DNA from: a virus
DNA: 64,000 nucleotides
Direction: 5' to 3' (one strand)
IMG/VR virus record: IMGVR_UViG_3300032326_002475
Location: 1-64,000 of that record
Within the stretch, counting starts at the first letter, position 1. Every line of letters starts with the position of its first letter. The notes beneath the pieces were generated by a model. The model saw only the letters and a program-made list of their open reading frames with translations. It did no database searches and was not told where the DNA came from. Positions 35,583-43,658 of this stretch are shown in pieces. A program made the translations under genes and the position numbers.

Positions 35583-36185
35583 TTATGACAAGTCTCTTTC
35601 AGCATCATATAAATTTTCATTCTTGTCAACTTCATAATCACCCGACATTACATCAATAGAAGCATATGGAAATCTTTCTCTTACATATTCTTTTGCTTCT
35701 TCAGCAGTGTAATCTTCAATCGGTAAATTTGTTGAATAAAGAACATCATATGTTATTTTTTCAAGATCTTCTTCACTACTATACAGTTCCTCTAATCCTG
35801 GAACTGAAAGTTGGTCAGTGAGCAATTTGCCTTCTTTATCTGACATTTTTGATAACCCTTGCAATGACAGTGGATCTATGAATGAAAATTTCCAAACACC
35901 ATCTTTTGCAAATATGAAAATTTGTGAATAAATTTCAAAAAATCTTCTATAGTCAGAAAAACCATAATCAGATTCAGCTACATTGTCTGAAGTCATTTGG
36001 TCAATTACGTCTAAAGGATCTTTACCAGTAGATCTTGATCTGTCTAATACGTGATCTGAAAACGTAATAGGTTTTTTTGGTAATTCAAAATCACTTTGAT
36101 CGATAGCAATTTTAGTTATTTTATCTGCTAATTTATATTTTCCAACTTGATCTAAAAATGAAGCTAAGCGTAATATTTTTTTCAT
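35583..36185 (-). CDS. Unidentified protein
   Basis: A 200-residue protein of unknown function. Its N-terminal 27 residues (LRLASFLDQVGKYKLADKITKIA) resemble the start of the head-module protein at 25916-26374, a possible short interaction helix. The remainder is acidic, ending with ERDLS. It sits between the PurA/PurZ-like gene and a sigma factor and is spaced by 3 bases from the latter. No domain recognised. Confidence 0.5.
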   Translation of the reverse strand: MKKILRLASFLDQVGKYKLADKITKIAIDQSDFELPKKPITFSDHVLDRSRSTGKDPLDVIDQMTSDNVAESDYGFSDYRRFFEIYSQIFIFAKDGVWKFSFIDPLSLQGLSKMSDKEGKLLTDQLSVPGLEELYSSEEDLEKITYDVLYSTNLPIEDYTAEEAKEYVRERFPYASIDVMSGDYEVDKNENLYDAERDLS

Positions 36186-36188
36186 ATA

Positions 36189-36872
36189 TTACTTTTTTGG
36201 TAAATTATGTGACGCATCCTGTTTCTCGTCAGTCCTAAATTGCGTATAAACCTCTGTTGCCTTTTTACGTATTCTTGTAAGAGCATTATCAACACATTTT
36301 GCTGGAACATTAAGCGTGTTTGATATATCTTTATATGATGATCGTAAGCAATACTCTACAAATATATCAGCTTCTAAAGGGGTAAGTTTTTCAAGTAGCA
36401 ATGATGAATTCAACTCGAGTTCTTCTCTGACAATTATATCTTCAAGTAAATTTACTGGAGGAGACTCATCATAGGGGTTTTTCTTTTCAGGAATATAGTC
36501 CCCCAAAGTATGAAAATTCCCATCATCATTAAGGATAAAAGGAGCATCTAAAGAAATTGAATCATTCAGCGCTGAATTTTTCATTCTTTTAGCAGAAGCG
36601 ATTGCAGTTGCTAAGTGTCTTTTACATACTAAGTTTACACAAAAGTTTTTAAAAGTGGTATCCTTAGTACAATCGTACGAGTTTACTGCTTTGTAAACAC
36701 CTAGCCTCAATTCTTGCATAACATCTTCTCTGTCGCCACCAACAATAAAAAAGTGTGGAGCAATCTTTTTGAGGTCAGGTTCTACCATTTTTAAAAGTTT
36801 CTTAAATGAAACTTCATCGCCTTTTTTAGCCTTATTGACTATTCTTACAATTCTTGGATCTTCAGATGCCAT
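36189..36872 (-). CDS. Sigma-70 family factor (SigH-like)
   Basis: A 227-residue second sigma factor. Start moved to the ATG at 36872 because CAGGAG lies 6 bases before it; a TTG at 36890 is the longer alternative. Region 2 is visible in GDREDVMQELRLGVYKAVNSYD followed by TTFKNFCVNLVCKRHL, which matches the promoter-melting helix pattern. Region 4 is LEADIFVEYCLRSSYKDISNTLNVPAKCVDNALTRIRKK. It is encoded directly after DnaX and probably serves early or middle promoters, while the factor at 31863-32426 may serve others. Target promoters are unknown. Confidence 0.85.
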   Translation of the reverse strand: MASEDPRIVRIVNKAKKGDEVSFKKLLKMVEPDLKKIAPHFFIVGGDREDVMQELRLGVYKAVNSYDCTKDTTFKNFCVNLVCKRHLATAIASAKRMKNSALNDSISLDAPFILNDDGNFHTLGDYIPEKKNPYDESPPVNLLEDIIVREELELNSSLLLEKLTPLEADIFVEYCLRSSYKDISNTLNVPAKCVDNALTRIRKKATEVYTQFRTDEKQDASHNLPKK

Positions 36873-36909
36873 CAAATCTCCTGAGGGCAAATATCTTTTT
36901 TAATCCTTT

Positions 36910-37977
36910 TTACGCTTCTTTTAAATTAGCGTACTTTTCAATAACTTTGAGAACTCCGGTAATTGCCAAGATATCCTCAGAAACAGTTTGCCTTGTGTTA
37001 TTAGAAATGTTATACAAATCTTCAGCTAGCATTAATAAATGCAAAGTTTTTACAGATTTTGCTATATTTTCTATTTCAGGATCTCTTTCAACCTTTTTTG
37101 TTCTTAATACTACATATTCAAATGCTTTTAAGAAAGTACGAGATGTATCAATAAGAAGTCCAGTCAGACTTCTACCTTCAGATTGAGACGCTTGAATTAT
37201 CCTCATAGAATCTGCATAATTCAAATCAATAATAGAATTAGCAAGATTGAGAGATACATGTTTTGGAGATTTACCTAAAATTTCTCTGACATTTTCTTCA
37301 GATATTTCAGCCACAGTTACTTGCTCTAGGATTGATAAAGCATTTCTAGCACTTCCATCAGATTCTTTAACAATTAGGTTTAATGCATCAATATCATATT
37401 CCAGCTTTTCTTTCTGACAAATATCTTCTAATAATTCAAGGCAGTTTGAGTCAGAAAGCTTCTTAAGATTTAGAGTTTGGCATCTGGTATGAATAGCTCT
37501 CAGAATCTTATGTGGATCTGTAGTGCAAAAAAAGAACTTTACAAACTGAGGAGGTTCTTCAGTAAGTTTGATAAGTGAAGTCTGAGCTTGATTTGTTAGC
37601 ATTTGAGCTTCATCAAGAATAAAAATCTTGTATTTACCAGACACAGGAGAGAGTCTTGAGAATTGGATTACATTCTCTCTAATATGGTCAACACCATTAT
37701 TGACAGCACAATTAATCTCATAAATATCAGGATGAGAATCATTAATTACCATCTGCTTTGTATTATCATCTGAATCATTTGCAGATAGTAACTTCATAGC
37801 AGCAATACGAGCCAAAGTAGTCTTCCCTGTACCTGGAGGGCCTGAAAGGATGTATGCATGAGTTGTTTTATTATTCTTAATTTGTAAATCAAGAATAGAC
37901 GCAGCAATACATCCCTTTAAATCATCAAATTCTGTAGGTCGATATTTATTGTAAAAACTTTGACTAATCATCATCAT
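36910..37977 (-). CDS. dnaX: DNA polymerase III gamma/tau subunit (DnaX)
   Basis: A 355-residue AAA+ clamp-loader ATPase. Walker A is LSGPPGTGKTTL, Walker B and sensor regions include KIFILDEAQML and KFFFCTTDPHKI, and HTRCQTLNL corresponds to the SRC/arginine-finger segment. The zinc-binding cysteines typical of many bacterial DnaX are absent, and no tau C-terminal extension is present, so it is a gamma-type protein. Its start (three ATG codons in a row) overlaps the previous gene by 14 bases. It should load the phage beta clamp with the delta-like protein at 32434-33429. Confidence 0.88.
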   Translation of the reverse strand: MMMISQSFYNKYRPTEFDDLKGCIAASILDLQIKNNKTTHAYILSGPPGTGKTTLARIAAMKLLSANDSDDNTKQMVINDSHPDIYEINCAVNNGVDHIRENVIQFSRLSPVSGKYKIFILDEAQMLTNQAQTSLIKLTEEPPQFVKFFFCTTDPHKILRAIHTRCQTLNLKKLSDSNCLELLEDICQKEKLEYDIDALNLIVKESDGSARNALSILEQVTVAEISEENVREILGKSPKHVSLNLANSIIDLNYADSMRIIQASQSEGRSLTGLLIDTSRTFLKAFEYVVLRTKKVERDPEIENIAKSVKTLHLLMLAEDLYNISNNTRQTVSEDILAITGVLKVIEKYANLKEA

Positions 37978-38440
37978 CCATTGGCACTATAAGAGGGATA
38001 TCGTTATCAAGAAGTGATGGCAAATTATCTTTATCCATCCAATATGGGCCAAACCCACTTCTAACAAAATATTCTACTATAAAGCCATAATCCTGTACAT
38101 CGTAATTTCTAATCTTACCATCTAATGCTGGGCTAATCGAGTAAAGAGACTTGAATATCAACCATTCCTTTTTTGTTTTTTCTGTCTGATCCCAAATTTC
38201 AGACCAAACAGCAAAACAATAAATTTTACTATTACCAGAAGATCGTAATATATCTCTTGCCCATGACTGAGTAAGCCCCGACATGATACATGCCGGGGCG
38301 TTCTTGCTTTTATATCCATCCATTTCAACAAAATGGACTAAGCTCAAGTCAACGTATCCAATAAACATATAGTATTTTTCAATTAACTTTTCAGCTATAT
38401 TGAAACATTCTTGAGATTCTATAAAATCTGGTTCACTCAT
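37964..38440 (-). CDS. Metallopeptidase-like protein with lost active site
   Basis: A 158-residue protein. Its second half resembles a phage 'putative metallopeptidase' domain whose usual form is HELxHI...DGK-R-HDV-DF. Here the corresponding run is IFKSLYSISPALDGKIRNYDVQDYGFIVEYF. The histidines and glutamate of the zinc site are replaced by Lys, Ser, Ser and Tyr. It therefore looks like a non-catalytic relative used for binding. The Asp-rich C-terminus (PMDDDD) overlaps the start of DnaX. The family match is from memory and is moderate. Confidence 0.5.
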   Translation of the reverse strand: MSEPDFIESQECFNIAEKLIEKYYMFIGYVDLSLVHFVEMDGYKSKNAPACIMSGLTQSWARDILRSSGNSKIYCFAVWSEIWDQTEKTKKEWLIFKSLYSISPALDGKIRNYDVQDYGFIVEYFVRSGFGPYWMDKDNLPSLLDNDIPLIVPMDDDD

Positions 38441-38772
38441 AATGACAACTGTGTAACTGCTACAACTTGATTGCTCTGGTCACGAATTGCTGTTGGGCCT
38501 GTATCTACGCAAAAAACATCTTCTCTATTGAATGGCACAAAATCCATTGCAAGTCTGTTTACAATATAGTAGACACCATCTTCAGGCTCAGGAAGATTTA
38601 CAATTTTTTCAAAGTGAGTTTCAGCAATAGGAATTCCAGCCAAGTAAGCAACAATTCTTTGCTTTGTCTCTACACGACAAGGATTATCACATCTTGGTAA
38701 AGTTGCGTGTCCTGAAATTGTAATATCGTGCCCAATCAAGTTCACAAATTTCTTAAATTCTGGATAAATCAT
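38437..38772 (-). CDS. Unidentified conserved phage protein
   Basis: A 111-residue beta-rich protein of a type often seen in phages: an NLIGHDITI start, then CRVETKQRIVAYLAGIPI, an NLPEPEDGVYYIVNRL core and a final DTGPTAIRDQSNQVVAV. No catalytic residue is evident. It overlaps both neighbours (ATGA at each end), in a run of small genes between DnaX and dUTPase. Function unknown. Confidence 0.6.
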   Translation of the reverse strand: MIYPEFKKFVNLIGHDITISGHATLPRCDNPCRVETKQRIVAYLAGIPIAETHFEKIVNLPEPEDGVYYIVNRLAMDFVPFNREDVFCVDTGPTAIRDQSNQVVAVTQLSL

Positions 38773-39146
38773 AATTCAATACCTGCAATTCCTTCATTAC
38801 GTGCTGGCTGATAAACAAAAGCAGATTGGTCTCCATTAGCTCTTAAATCATTAATAAGAACCCTAGATCCACCGCCAATGCCCATCACTAATTGATCATA
38901 AACAATACCAGCAAAAGAAAGCTGCTTGACTGTTACATCTCGCAAGCTTTCTTTACGTCCAGTAGTAAGAATGACTTTGAACCCCTTACTATCCCATTCA
39001 CGAATCTTGTCTACAGTTCCATGAATAATTTTTGGTTGATATCCAGGCTTAGCAATTTCAGTTGGATCACCTTGCTCCCAAAGTGTTCCATCTAAATCAC
39101 AAAAAATAGTGTAATTCTTTGTGGCTTGATCAATGTTGTGTTCCAT
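38769..39146 (-). CDS. HAD-superfamily phosphatase
   Basis: A 125-residue HAD protein. Motif I is FCDLDGTLWEQ with the two aspartates intact; motif II is the threonine in VILTTGRKES; the acidic motif is VLINDLRANGD. No cap is present. It lies between dUTPase and a small conserved gene and shares the TAATG overlap with the dUTPase stop. A nucleotide or polynucleotide 3'-phosphatase role is plausible by context but not proven. Confidence 0.75.
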   Translation of the reverse strand: MEHNIDQATKNYTIFCDLDGTLWEQGDPTEIAKPGYQPKIIHGTVDKIREWDSKGFKVILTTGRKESLRDVTVKQLSFAGIVYDQLVMGIGGGSRVLINDLRANGDQSAFVYQPARNEGIAGIEL

Positions 39147-39667
39147 TACTTACCTGTACTACCTAATCCACCCTTACGAGATGTTTTATCAGTTGCACCA
39201 AATTCTTTTACTTCAACCAATTCATGATTTGCTAACTTTGCTACAACCATTTGAGCAATCCGATCACCATGCTTGATAGAAAATGGAATCTTGTTATGAT
39301 TGATAAGAATGACCTTAAGTTCAAAGTCTTCTCCATCACCACAATAGTCAGAGTCAATAGTACCAGGAGTATTAAGTACAGTAACTCCAAACTTTGCTGC
39401 CAGTCCAGATCGAGGACGAATTTGAATTTCATATCCATTAGGAATATTGACATTCAAGCCTGTAGGAACAATCATAGTTGAATGTGGTGAAATAAGAGTT
39501 TGCTCATCATAAGAATCTTTCAACCATGCACAAAGATCATATCCAGCAGCACTTTCCGTTGCTTTCTTAGGAATTACAGCATCTTCACGAAATGCTTTAA
39601 TTTCAACTGTTGCCTTAACAACATTAGGCATGTTTACTGTAACTTGTCCGCTTCCCGATGTAGCCAT
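39146..39667 (-). CDS. dut: dUTP diphosphatase (dUTPase)
   Basis: A 173-residue trimeric-type dUTPase that removes dUTP and supplies dUMP. The five motifs are visible: AAGYDLCA, IRPRSGLA, NTPGTIDSDYCG (with the catalytic Asp), DRIAQMVVA and RKGGLGSTG. A short insertion, GDGEDFELKV, follows motif III. The N-terminal 15 residues are an extension. The gene belongs to the nucleotide-metabolism block and is preceded by GGAAGG. Confidence 0.93.
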   Translation of the reverse strand: MATSGSGQVTVNMPNVVKATVEIKAFREDAVIPKKATESAAGYDLCAWLKDSYDEQTLISPHSTMIVPTGLNVNIPNGYEIQIRPRSGLAAKFGVTVLNTPGTIDSDYCGDGEDFELKVILINHNKIPFSIKHGDRIAQMVVAKLANHELVEVKEFGATDKTSRKGGLGSTGK

Positions 39668-39985
39668 TTAAATACCTTCCTCATTCTTAATCATATCTGC
39701 AGTAATTTCTTGATCATCAGGGTTAAAAATAAGAGATAATGGATACTCTCGATTCTTAAGTTCAATAGAGAAATTAATTAATTCTCTACCTTCCAAATAT
39801 CTATTCATTTTTGTAATTTCCTTAATATCATCAAGCGAAAGTACAGCAGTATAAATTCTTTCAGTCTTTACATCTTTTAATTGAAGCCAAATGTATTGAA
39901 CAATTGTAGGCTCATCTTCACTGCCTTCATCTTCTTTCAACACAGCATCTAAAATTTTCACTTCTCTGATAGTAGGTTTTCCCAT
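39668..39985 (-). CDS. Unidentified small protein
   Basis: A 105-residue protein with a charged N-terminus (REVKILDAVLKEDEGSEDEP) and a beta-rich middle (IWLQLKDVKTERIYTAVL). No known domain. It is the first gene of the minus-strand run that contains dUTPase, HAD and DnaX. A near-consensus promoter places its transcription start at the A of the ATG, so its message is probably leaderless. Confidence 0.55.
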   Translation of the reverse strand: MGKPTIREVKILDAVLKEDEGSEDEPTIVQYIWLQLKDVKTERIYTAVLSLDDIKEITKMNRYLEGRELINFSIELKNREYPLSLIFNPDDQEITADMIKNEEGI

Positions 39986-39991
39986 AAAATG

Positions 39992-40020
39992 ATTATATCT
40001 TGTAATAACAAAAATGTAAA
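39992..40020 (-). promoter_or_regulatory. Strong sigma-70-like promoter TTTACA-17-TATAAT
   Basis: On the minus strand TTTACA (40015-40020) is followed by a 17-base spacer and TATAAT (39992-39997), then 6 bases to the ATG at 39985. This is the best host-type promoter in the window and predicts a leaderless mRNA for the dUTPase operon. Confidence 0.8.
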
Positions 40021-40030
40021 ATCAAAGGAG

Positions 40031-40057
40031 ATGAATAGTAAAACATTAAAACAATAA
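40031..40057 (+). other. Nine-codon leader ORF
   Basis: An ATG directly after AAAGGAG opens a reading frame of eight residues plus stop, ending 2 bases before the ATG at 40060. The Shine-Dalgarno-to-ATG distance of zero makes real translation doubtful; it may just mark a leader. Confidence 0.2.
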
Positions 40058-40059
40058 GT

Positions 40060-40530
40060 ATGTGGTACAAAACAGCTCTCAAGGGACATAAGACTTACTA
40101 TGATTTTAATGATCTAAGTTATGAATTAAAGCAAGTTAATGACACTGATGATAGTGAATGGAAACCTTCTGGAGCAAGAATGAGAACAATTTCATATGTT
40201 TTAAATGCATATGACTTAGAGCACATGGATAAAGATAAGCCAGTTGGAAAAATGCTATTAGACTTGGATTTCTATACTTCTGGAAAAAAACAAATATATA
40301 TCAATTTAGTGAGAACTGATGATTATCATGAAGGTATGGGAGTAGCAACCAATCTTTATAAATGGCTTAAGTATAATTACGAGAATTTTGATAAACCAGA
40401 ATGGATAGTCAGTAATCCTATCAATCCAGCTGCAGAAAGAATTAGAGAAAAAATATTAGGAAAACCCCAAAGTTTATCTCCTATGCGTGAATATGATTTA
40501 GATTACACTCAAGGAAAATTGGATCTTTAA
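40060..40530 (+). CDS. GNAT-like acetyltransferase, MWYK family start
   Basis: A 156-residue protein opening the only plus-strand block. It begins MWYKTAL. The stretch VRTDDYHEGMGVATNLYKWL (residues about 86-106) matches the acetyl-CoA-binding motif A of GNAT N-acetyltransferases, followed by EWIVSNPINPAAERI as the next strand and helix. The substrate is unknown. It is followed without a gap by another protein with the same opening, MWYR. An inactive or binding-only relative is possible because the R/Q-x-x-G-x-G/A signature is imperfect. Confidence 0.55.
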   Translation: MWYKTALKGHKTYYDFNDLSYELKQVNDTDDSEWKPSGARMRTISYVLNAYDLEHMDKDKPVGKMLLDLDFYTSGKKQIYINLVRTDDYHEGMGVATNLYKWLKYNYENFDKPEWIVSNPINPAAERIREKILGKPQSLSPMREYDLDYTQGKLDL

Positions 40531-41166
40531 ATGTGGTATAGATTAGCTATAAAACCAAATATACCTGATAATGTTTTTGAACAACATGTAAAAGAAAAAA
40601 CTCCTAAACCTATTCCTGTCTCAGATATATGGACAGGTTCAGGAAGTGAGCATTTGATTCTTTCTGGTGATGAAAACGTACATCAAGCAGTAAGTCACAG
40701 TAACTTTCTTGACAGAGTTTTAGAAAGCGCAAGGGAAAGTGTAAGCCAAAATCCTGAAATTAGAGAGAAATATAATATATCTGCATTTCCAGAATATGCA
40801 TTTGGGCCTGAAGATTTAGTACAAAGAAGAAGAGAGAAATTAGGGCCAAGATACAATTCAGAAGATGCCGTAACAGAGATTCTTCATAAATACTTTGACA
40901 GAGGCATTAGAATTAGTAAAATGGGAAGCACTATGACAATAAATGCCTTTGCACCTCCTTCAGATCAGCAAAATGCCAAAATTTTTGAAATCATACATAA
41001 GTTACAGCCTCAAGATGTAGTTTTTATAATCAATTCTGATAAGGGCAAATTTGAAAAAGTTTATGATATTGATAGAGTGCATGATTATAATGAAGATTTG
41101 AAAAGCTTCATGGTTACTGGTCCACCGAAATATGTCTCAGATATATCCCGTTGGAGAAATTTATAG
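40531..41166 (+). CDS. Unidentified protein, MWYR start
   Basis: A 211-residue protein that starts MWYRLAI right after the stop of the previous gene. A basic helix (DLVQRRREKLGPRYNSE, about residues 94-110) and a final beta-alpha-beta section (DVVFIINSDKGKFEKVYDI) are visible. No family recognised. Its stop shares a base with the GTG start of the next gene. Confidence 0.5.
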   Translation: MWYRLAIKPNIPDNVFEQHVKEKTPKPIPVSDIWTGSGSEHLILSGDENVHQAVSHSNFLDRVLESARESVSQNPEIREKYNISAFPEYAFGPEDLVQRRREKLGPRYNSEDAVTEILHKYFDRGIRISKMGSTMTINAFAPPSDQQNAKIFEIIHKLQPQDVVFIINSDKGKFEKVYDIDRVHDYNEDLKSFMVTGPPKYVSDISRWRNL

Positions 41167-41645
41167 TGTGGTATAAATTAGCTCAAGAAGAAAACCTTGA
41201 AATTCACCCTAAAGATGAACAAGCTAGAAAATATTATGGAATTACTTTTAATCCAAATAAAGCTGGTTATATCTTAAGGGATGGAAAACTTCTAGATTAT
41301 TCTGAAGGTCAATATGAAAGAACACTAGACCATAGAGATATTCAAAATATTATGGACGAACCTGAAGAATCTAAAGGTGATAGATATTCTGATTATGTTG
41401 AGCCTTTTCTCAATCTAACTGGTGCTATTAGAGCTTCTTATATGAATAATGAATGGAGTATTGATATACATACTTCACCCACTGAAGAACAAAAAAAAAT
41501 TATAGTGAATTTTCATAAACCAGGAAGATCATTTTATTATGATGTTGATAAATTCAGAATACAAAGTTCCATAGAAAACGCATCCAAAGATGATGTTGAG
41601 AAAAAAATTGAAGAAATACAAGGTATGTTTTCCAATGTGGTATAA
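41166..41645 (+). CDS. Unidentified protein, VWYK (GTG) start
   Basis: Start chosen at GTG 41166, overlapping the previous stop by one base, because it gives the MWYKLAQ opening shared with the neighbours; a TTG at 41151 would add five residues. The 159-residue product is charged, with no cysteine cluster and no catalytic motif recognised. Its last bases overlap the next gene by 11. Confidence 0.5.
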   Translation: MWYKLAQEENLEIHPKDEQARKYYGITFNPNKAGYILRDGKLLDYSEGQYERTLDHRDIQNIMDEPEESKGDRYSDYVEPFLNLTGAIRASYMNNEWSIDIHTSPTEEQKKIIVNFHKPGRSFYYDVDKFRIQSSIENASKDDVEKKIEEIQGMFSNVV

Positions 41646-42438
41646 ATTTGCACAGTCTCAAGATGACATACAAAAACTAGTTGATTTCTTTTTGGAAAAA
41701 TATCCTGGTTTAGTCTTAAGAATCAATGAATATGAAAACAAAATCAAATTAGATAAAATCTCTGTACCAGTAGCATTGAGAAATCAAGGTATAGGCACAG
41801 AGATAATTAATGTTCTTAAGGAATATAGTCAAAGAGTGGGCAAACCTATTGTTCTTAACCCTGAACCTGAAAAAGGTAAAAAGGGAGCACTACAAAGATT
41901 TTATGAAAGAAATGAATTTGTAGATAATGCTGGAAGAAAAAAAGATTACGATTTGACAGATACATTTTCTAGAACTATGTATTATAAACCAAAAAAAACT
42001 ATAGCTTCAAACAATTTTTTTGAAGACAGTTTGAAAAGTCTTACTTCAGAATTTGTTGACGTTGCACAACAAATTTATGATGCTTGGGATGAGAATCCTG
42101 ATGTGTATGGTGGTGGAGGAATTTGTCATCTTATTGCAGATTCTTTTGTTGAAATAATAAACAAAAACTATCCAAACTATACTACAACAACATTTACAAG
42201 AGATGATATACAACACGTTGAGACCATAGTATATAACATTGATCCAGATATCTTATATGATGAAGATGATGAGAGTAATGAATTAGTTGAATTAGTCATT
42301 GTAGGTTTGAGCCCTTTTATTTATGAAAGAGGCGGAGGATTTTCATGGACAAAAATTCCAGATGTAGAATTCTCAAATAATGACATAACATTTTACAAAA
42401 CTACAATAAATAGACAAAACATAGATACAGATTACTAA
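41635..42438 (+). CDS. GNAT domain plus papain-like domain, MWYK start
   Basis: Start set at ATG 41635 (MWYKFAQ), 11 bases inside the previous gene, by analogy with its neighbours. About 267 residues. The first half carries a GNAT motif (VPVALRNQGIGTEIINVLKEY, residues about 40-60) and an ERNEF strand. The second half has GGGGICHLIADSF with a Cys-His pair, a later HVETIVYNI histidine, and YERGGGFSWTKIPDVEF. That combination resembles a papain-fold cysteine protease or transglutaminase-like family found in mobile elements. Fused acetyltransferase and protease-like modules suggest a host-modifying protein, by inference. Confidence 0.55.
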   Translation: MWYKFAQSQDDIQKLVDFFLEKYPGLVLRINEYENKIKLDKISVPVALRNQGIGTEIINVLKEYSQRVGKPIVLNPEPEKGKKGALQRFYERNEFVDNAGRKKDYDLTDTFSRTMYYKPKKTIASNNFFEDSLKSLTSEFVDVAQQIYDAWDENPDVYGGGGICHLIADSFVEIINKNYPNYTTTTFTRDDIQHVETIVYNIDPDILYDEDDESNELVELVIVGLSPFIYERGGGFSWTKIPDVEFSNNDITFYKTTINRQNIDTDY

Positions 42439-42468
42439 AAAAAGAGGGGATTTCTCCCCTCTTTTTTT
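42437..42468. terminator. Bidirectional terminator between convergent genes
   Basis: A 14-base stem (42437-42450 with 42455-42468), 4-base loop and T-runs on both strands. It closes the plus-strand island ending at 42438 and the minus-strand HNH gene ending at 42468. Confidence 0.9.
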
Positions 42469-43652
42469 TAGTGTAATCCTTTTGATTGAAGAAACTTAAT
42501 AAATTCTTCTTTATCATATTTGTCATTTTTGCTTAAATTATCAAAAGCATCTAAGGGTTGTAAATTTTCCAAAGAGTTAATTATTTTGATGTGTTCTATT
42601 TCACATAATCCAAAGTCTATAAATGCCTGTATTGGAAAAATATGATCAATTTGCATGTTGTTGTTTTTAATCGCATTTTGGTAATTAGGATGGTTAGTTA
42701 CATGGAATCCAAGATCATAATGACTGTAGCCTAAATTTTCATATGATTTATTTTCTTTTTTTAGATTAAATTTTTGATAACATCTTCTAAGCATAGAATA
42801 AATTTTCTTTGCATATTGTTTTCTAAATTCTACTTTAGTTCTATCTTCAATCCAAAAAGGATGATTTTTACCAGTCAGTTTTTCCGTTTTTATTTTTTTT
42901 GAACATTCTTCACAAGCATTATTAGCTCCTCTAAATTTTAAATAATTCCAAGCTCTTTCGTATTCTATGCCACATTCACATCTTAATAATAATTTGCCTT
43001 TATCAGACTTTTCAAATGTATGAAAACTGATCAAATGTAAATTGTTTTCTATAATAAATTTACTTACTTGTTCTTTATTTATTGTGTACTTTTTTCTTCC
43101 GCAATCCCAGCAATTTTTACATTTTTTGAATGTATGATATGTTGTAATAGCTTTTTTTCCACATTTGCATATAAATTCAAGTTTTTGTTCATCTCCGGTG
43201 TATTCAGAAAGTAATTTACAGCCATTATTTGTGAATAAATTTTCTACGTGTTCTTGACTATGTCTTCTACTGTTTGCACTTTTCTTTAAACCACATTCTA
43301 CACATCTTTCCCCAGCTATAAATTTATGAATAATTTTGTAGTCGATTTTTCCACAATCGCAAATATATTCAAGTTTTTTTCCTGGAATATACTTCGTACT
43401 TATTAGTTTATTGCCTCTAGATTTGAAAATATTTTTGACTTCCTCATAACTTTTAGTTCTACCATTGTTTTTATAAGCACAAAGTCTACATTTTGGATTC
43501 TTTTTAAATGTAGCTAAATTCTTAATATCTTCTTTTCCACAATAACATATAAAATTTAATGGTTGTGTATTATCAATATAAGTTTCAGCTAACAGAATAC
43601 AATTATTTTCTAAAAAAAAATTTTTAATGTCTTCTAATGTAAATTTCTTCAT
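42468..43652 (-). CDS. HNH endonuclease with four zinc-ribbon modules
   Basis: A 394-residue protein. Four similar modules of about 60 residues fill residues 1-250; each has a CxCG pair, then a Cys-x2-Cys pair (CYCGKEDIK/CRLC, CDCGKIDYK/CVECG, CKCGKKAIT/CWDCG, CECGIEYER/CEEC), a plan typical of DNA-reading modules in phage and giant-virus endonucleases. The C-terminus has the HNH core QIDHIFPIQAF and NSLENLQPLDAFDNLSKNDK. It lies between the plus island and ribonucleotide reductase genes, as free-standing homing endonucleases often do. It probably nicks or cuts DNA near its insertion site. Confidence 0.82.
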   Translation of the reverse strand: MKKFTLEDIKNFFLENNCILLAETYIDNTQPLNFICYCGKEDIKNLATFKKNPKCRLCAYKNNGRTKSYEEVKNIFKSRGNKLISTKYIPGKKLEYICDCGKIDYKIIHKFIAGERCVECGLKKSANSRRHSQEHVENLFTNNGCKLLSEYTGDEQKLEFICKCGKKAITTYHTFKKCKNCWDCGRKKYTINKEQVSKFIIENNLHLISFHTFEKSDKGKLLLRCECGIEYERAWNYLKFRGANNACEECSKKIKTEKLTGKNHPFWIEDRTKVEFRKQYAKKIYSMLRRCYQKFNLKKENKSYENLGYSHYDLGFHVTNHPNYQNAIKNNNMQIDHIFPIQAFIDFGLCEIEHIKIINSLENLQPLDAFDNLSKNDKYDKEEFIKFLQSKGLH

Positions 43653-43658
43653 AATGTT

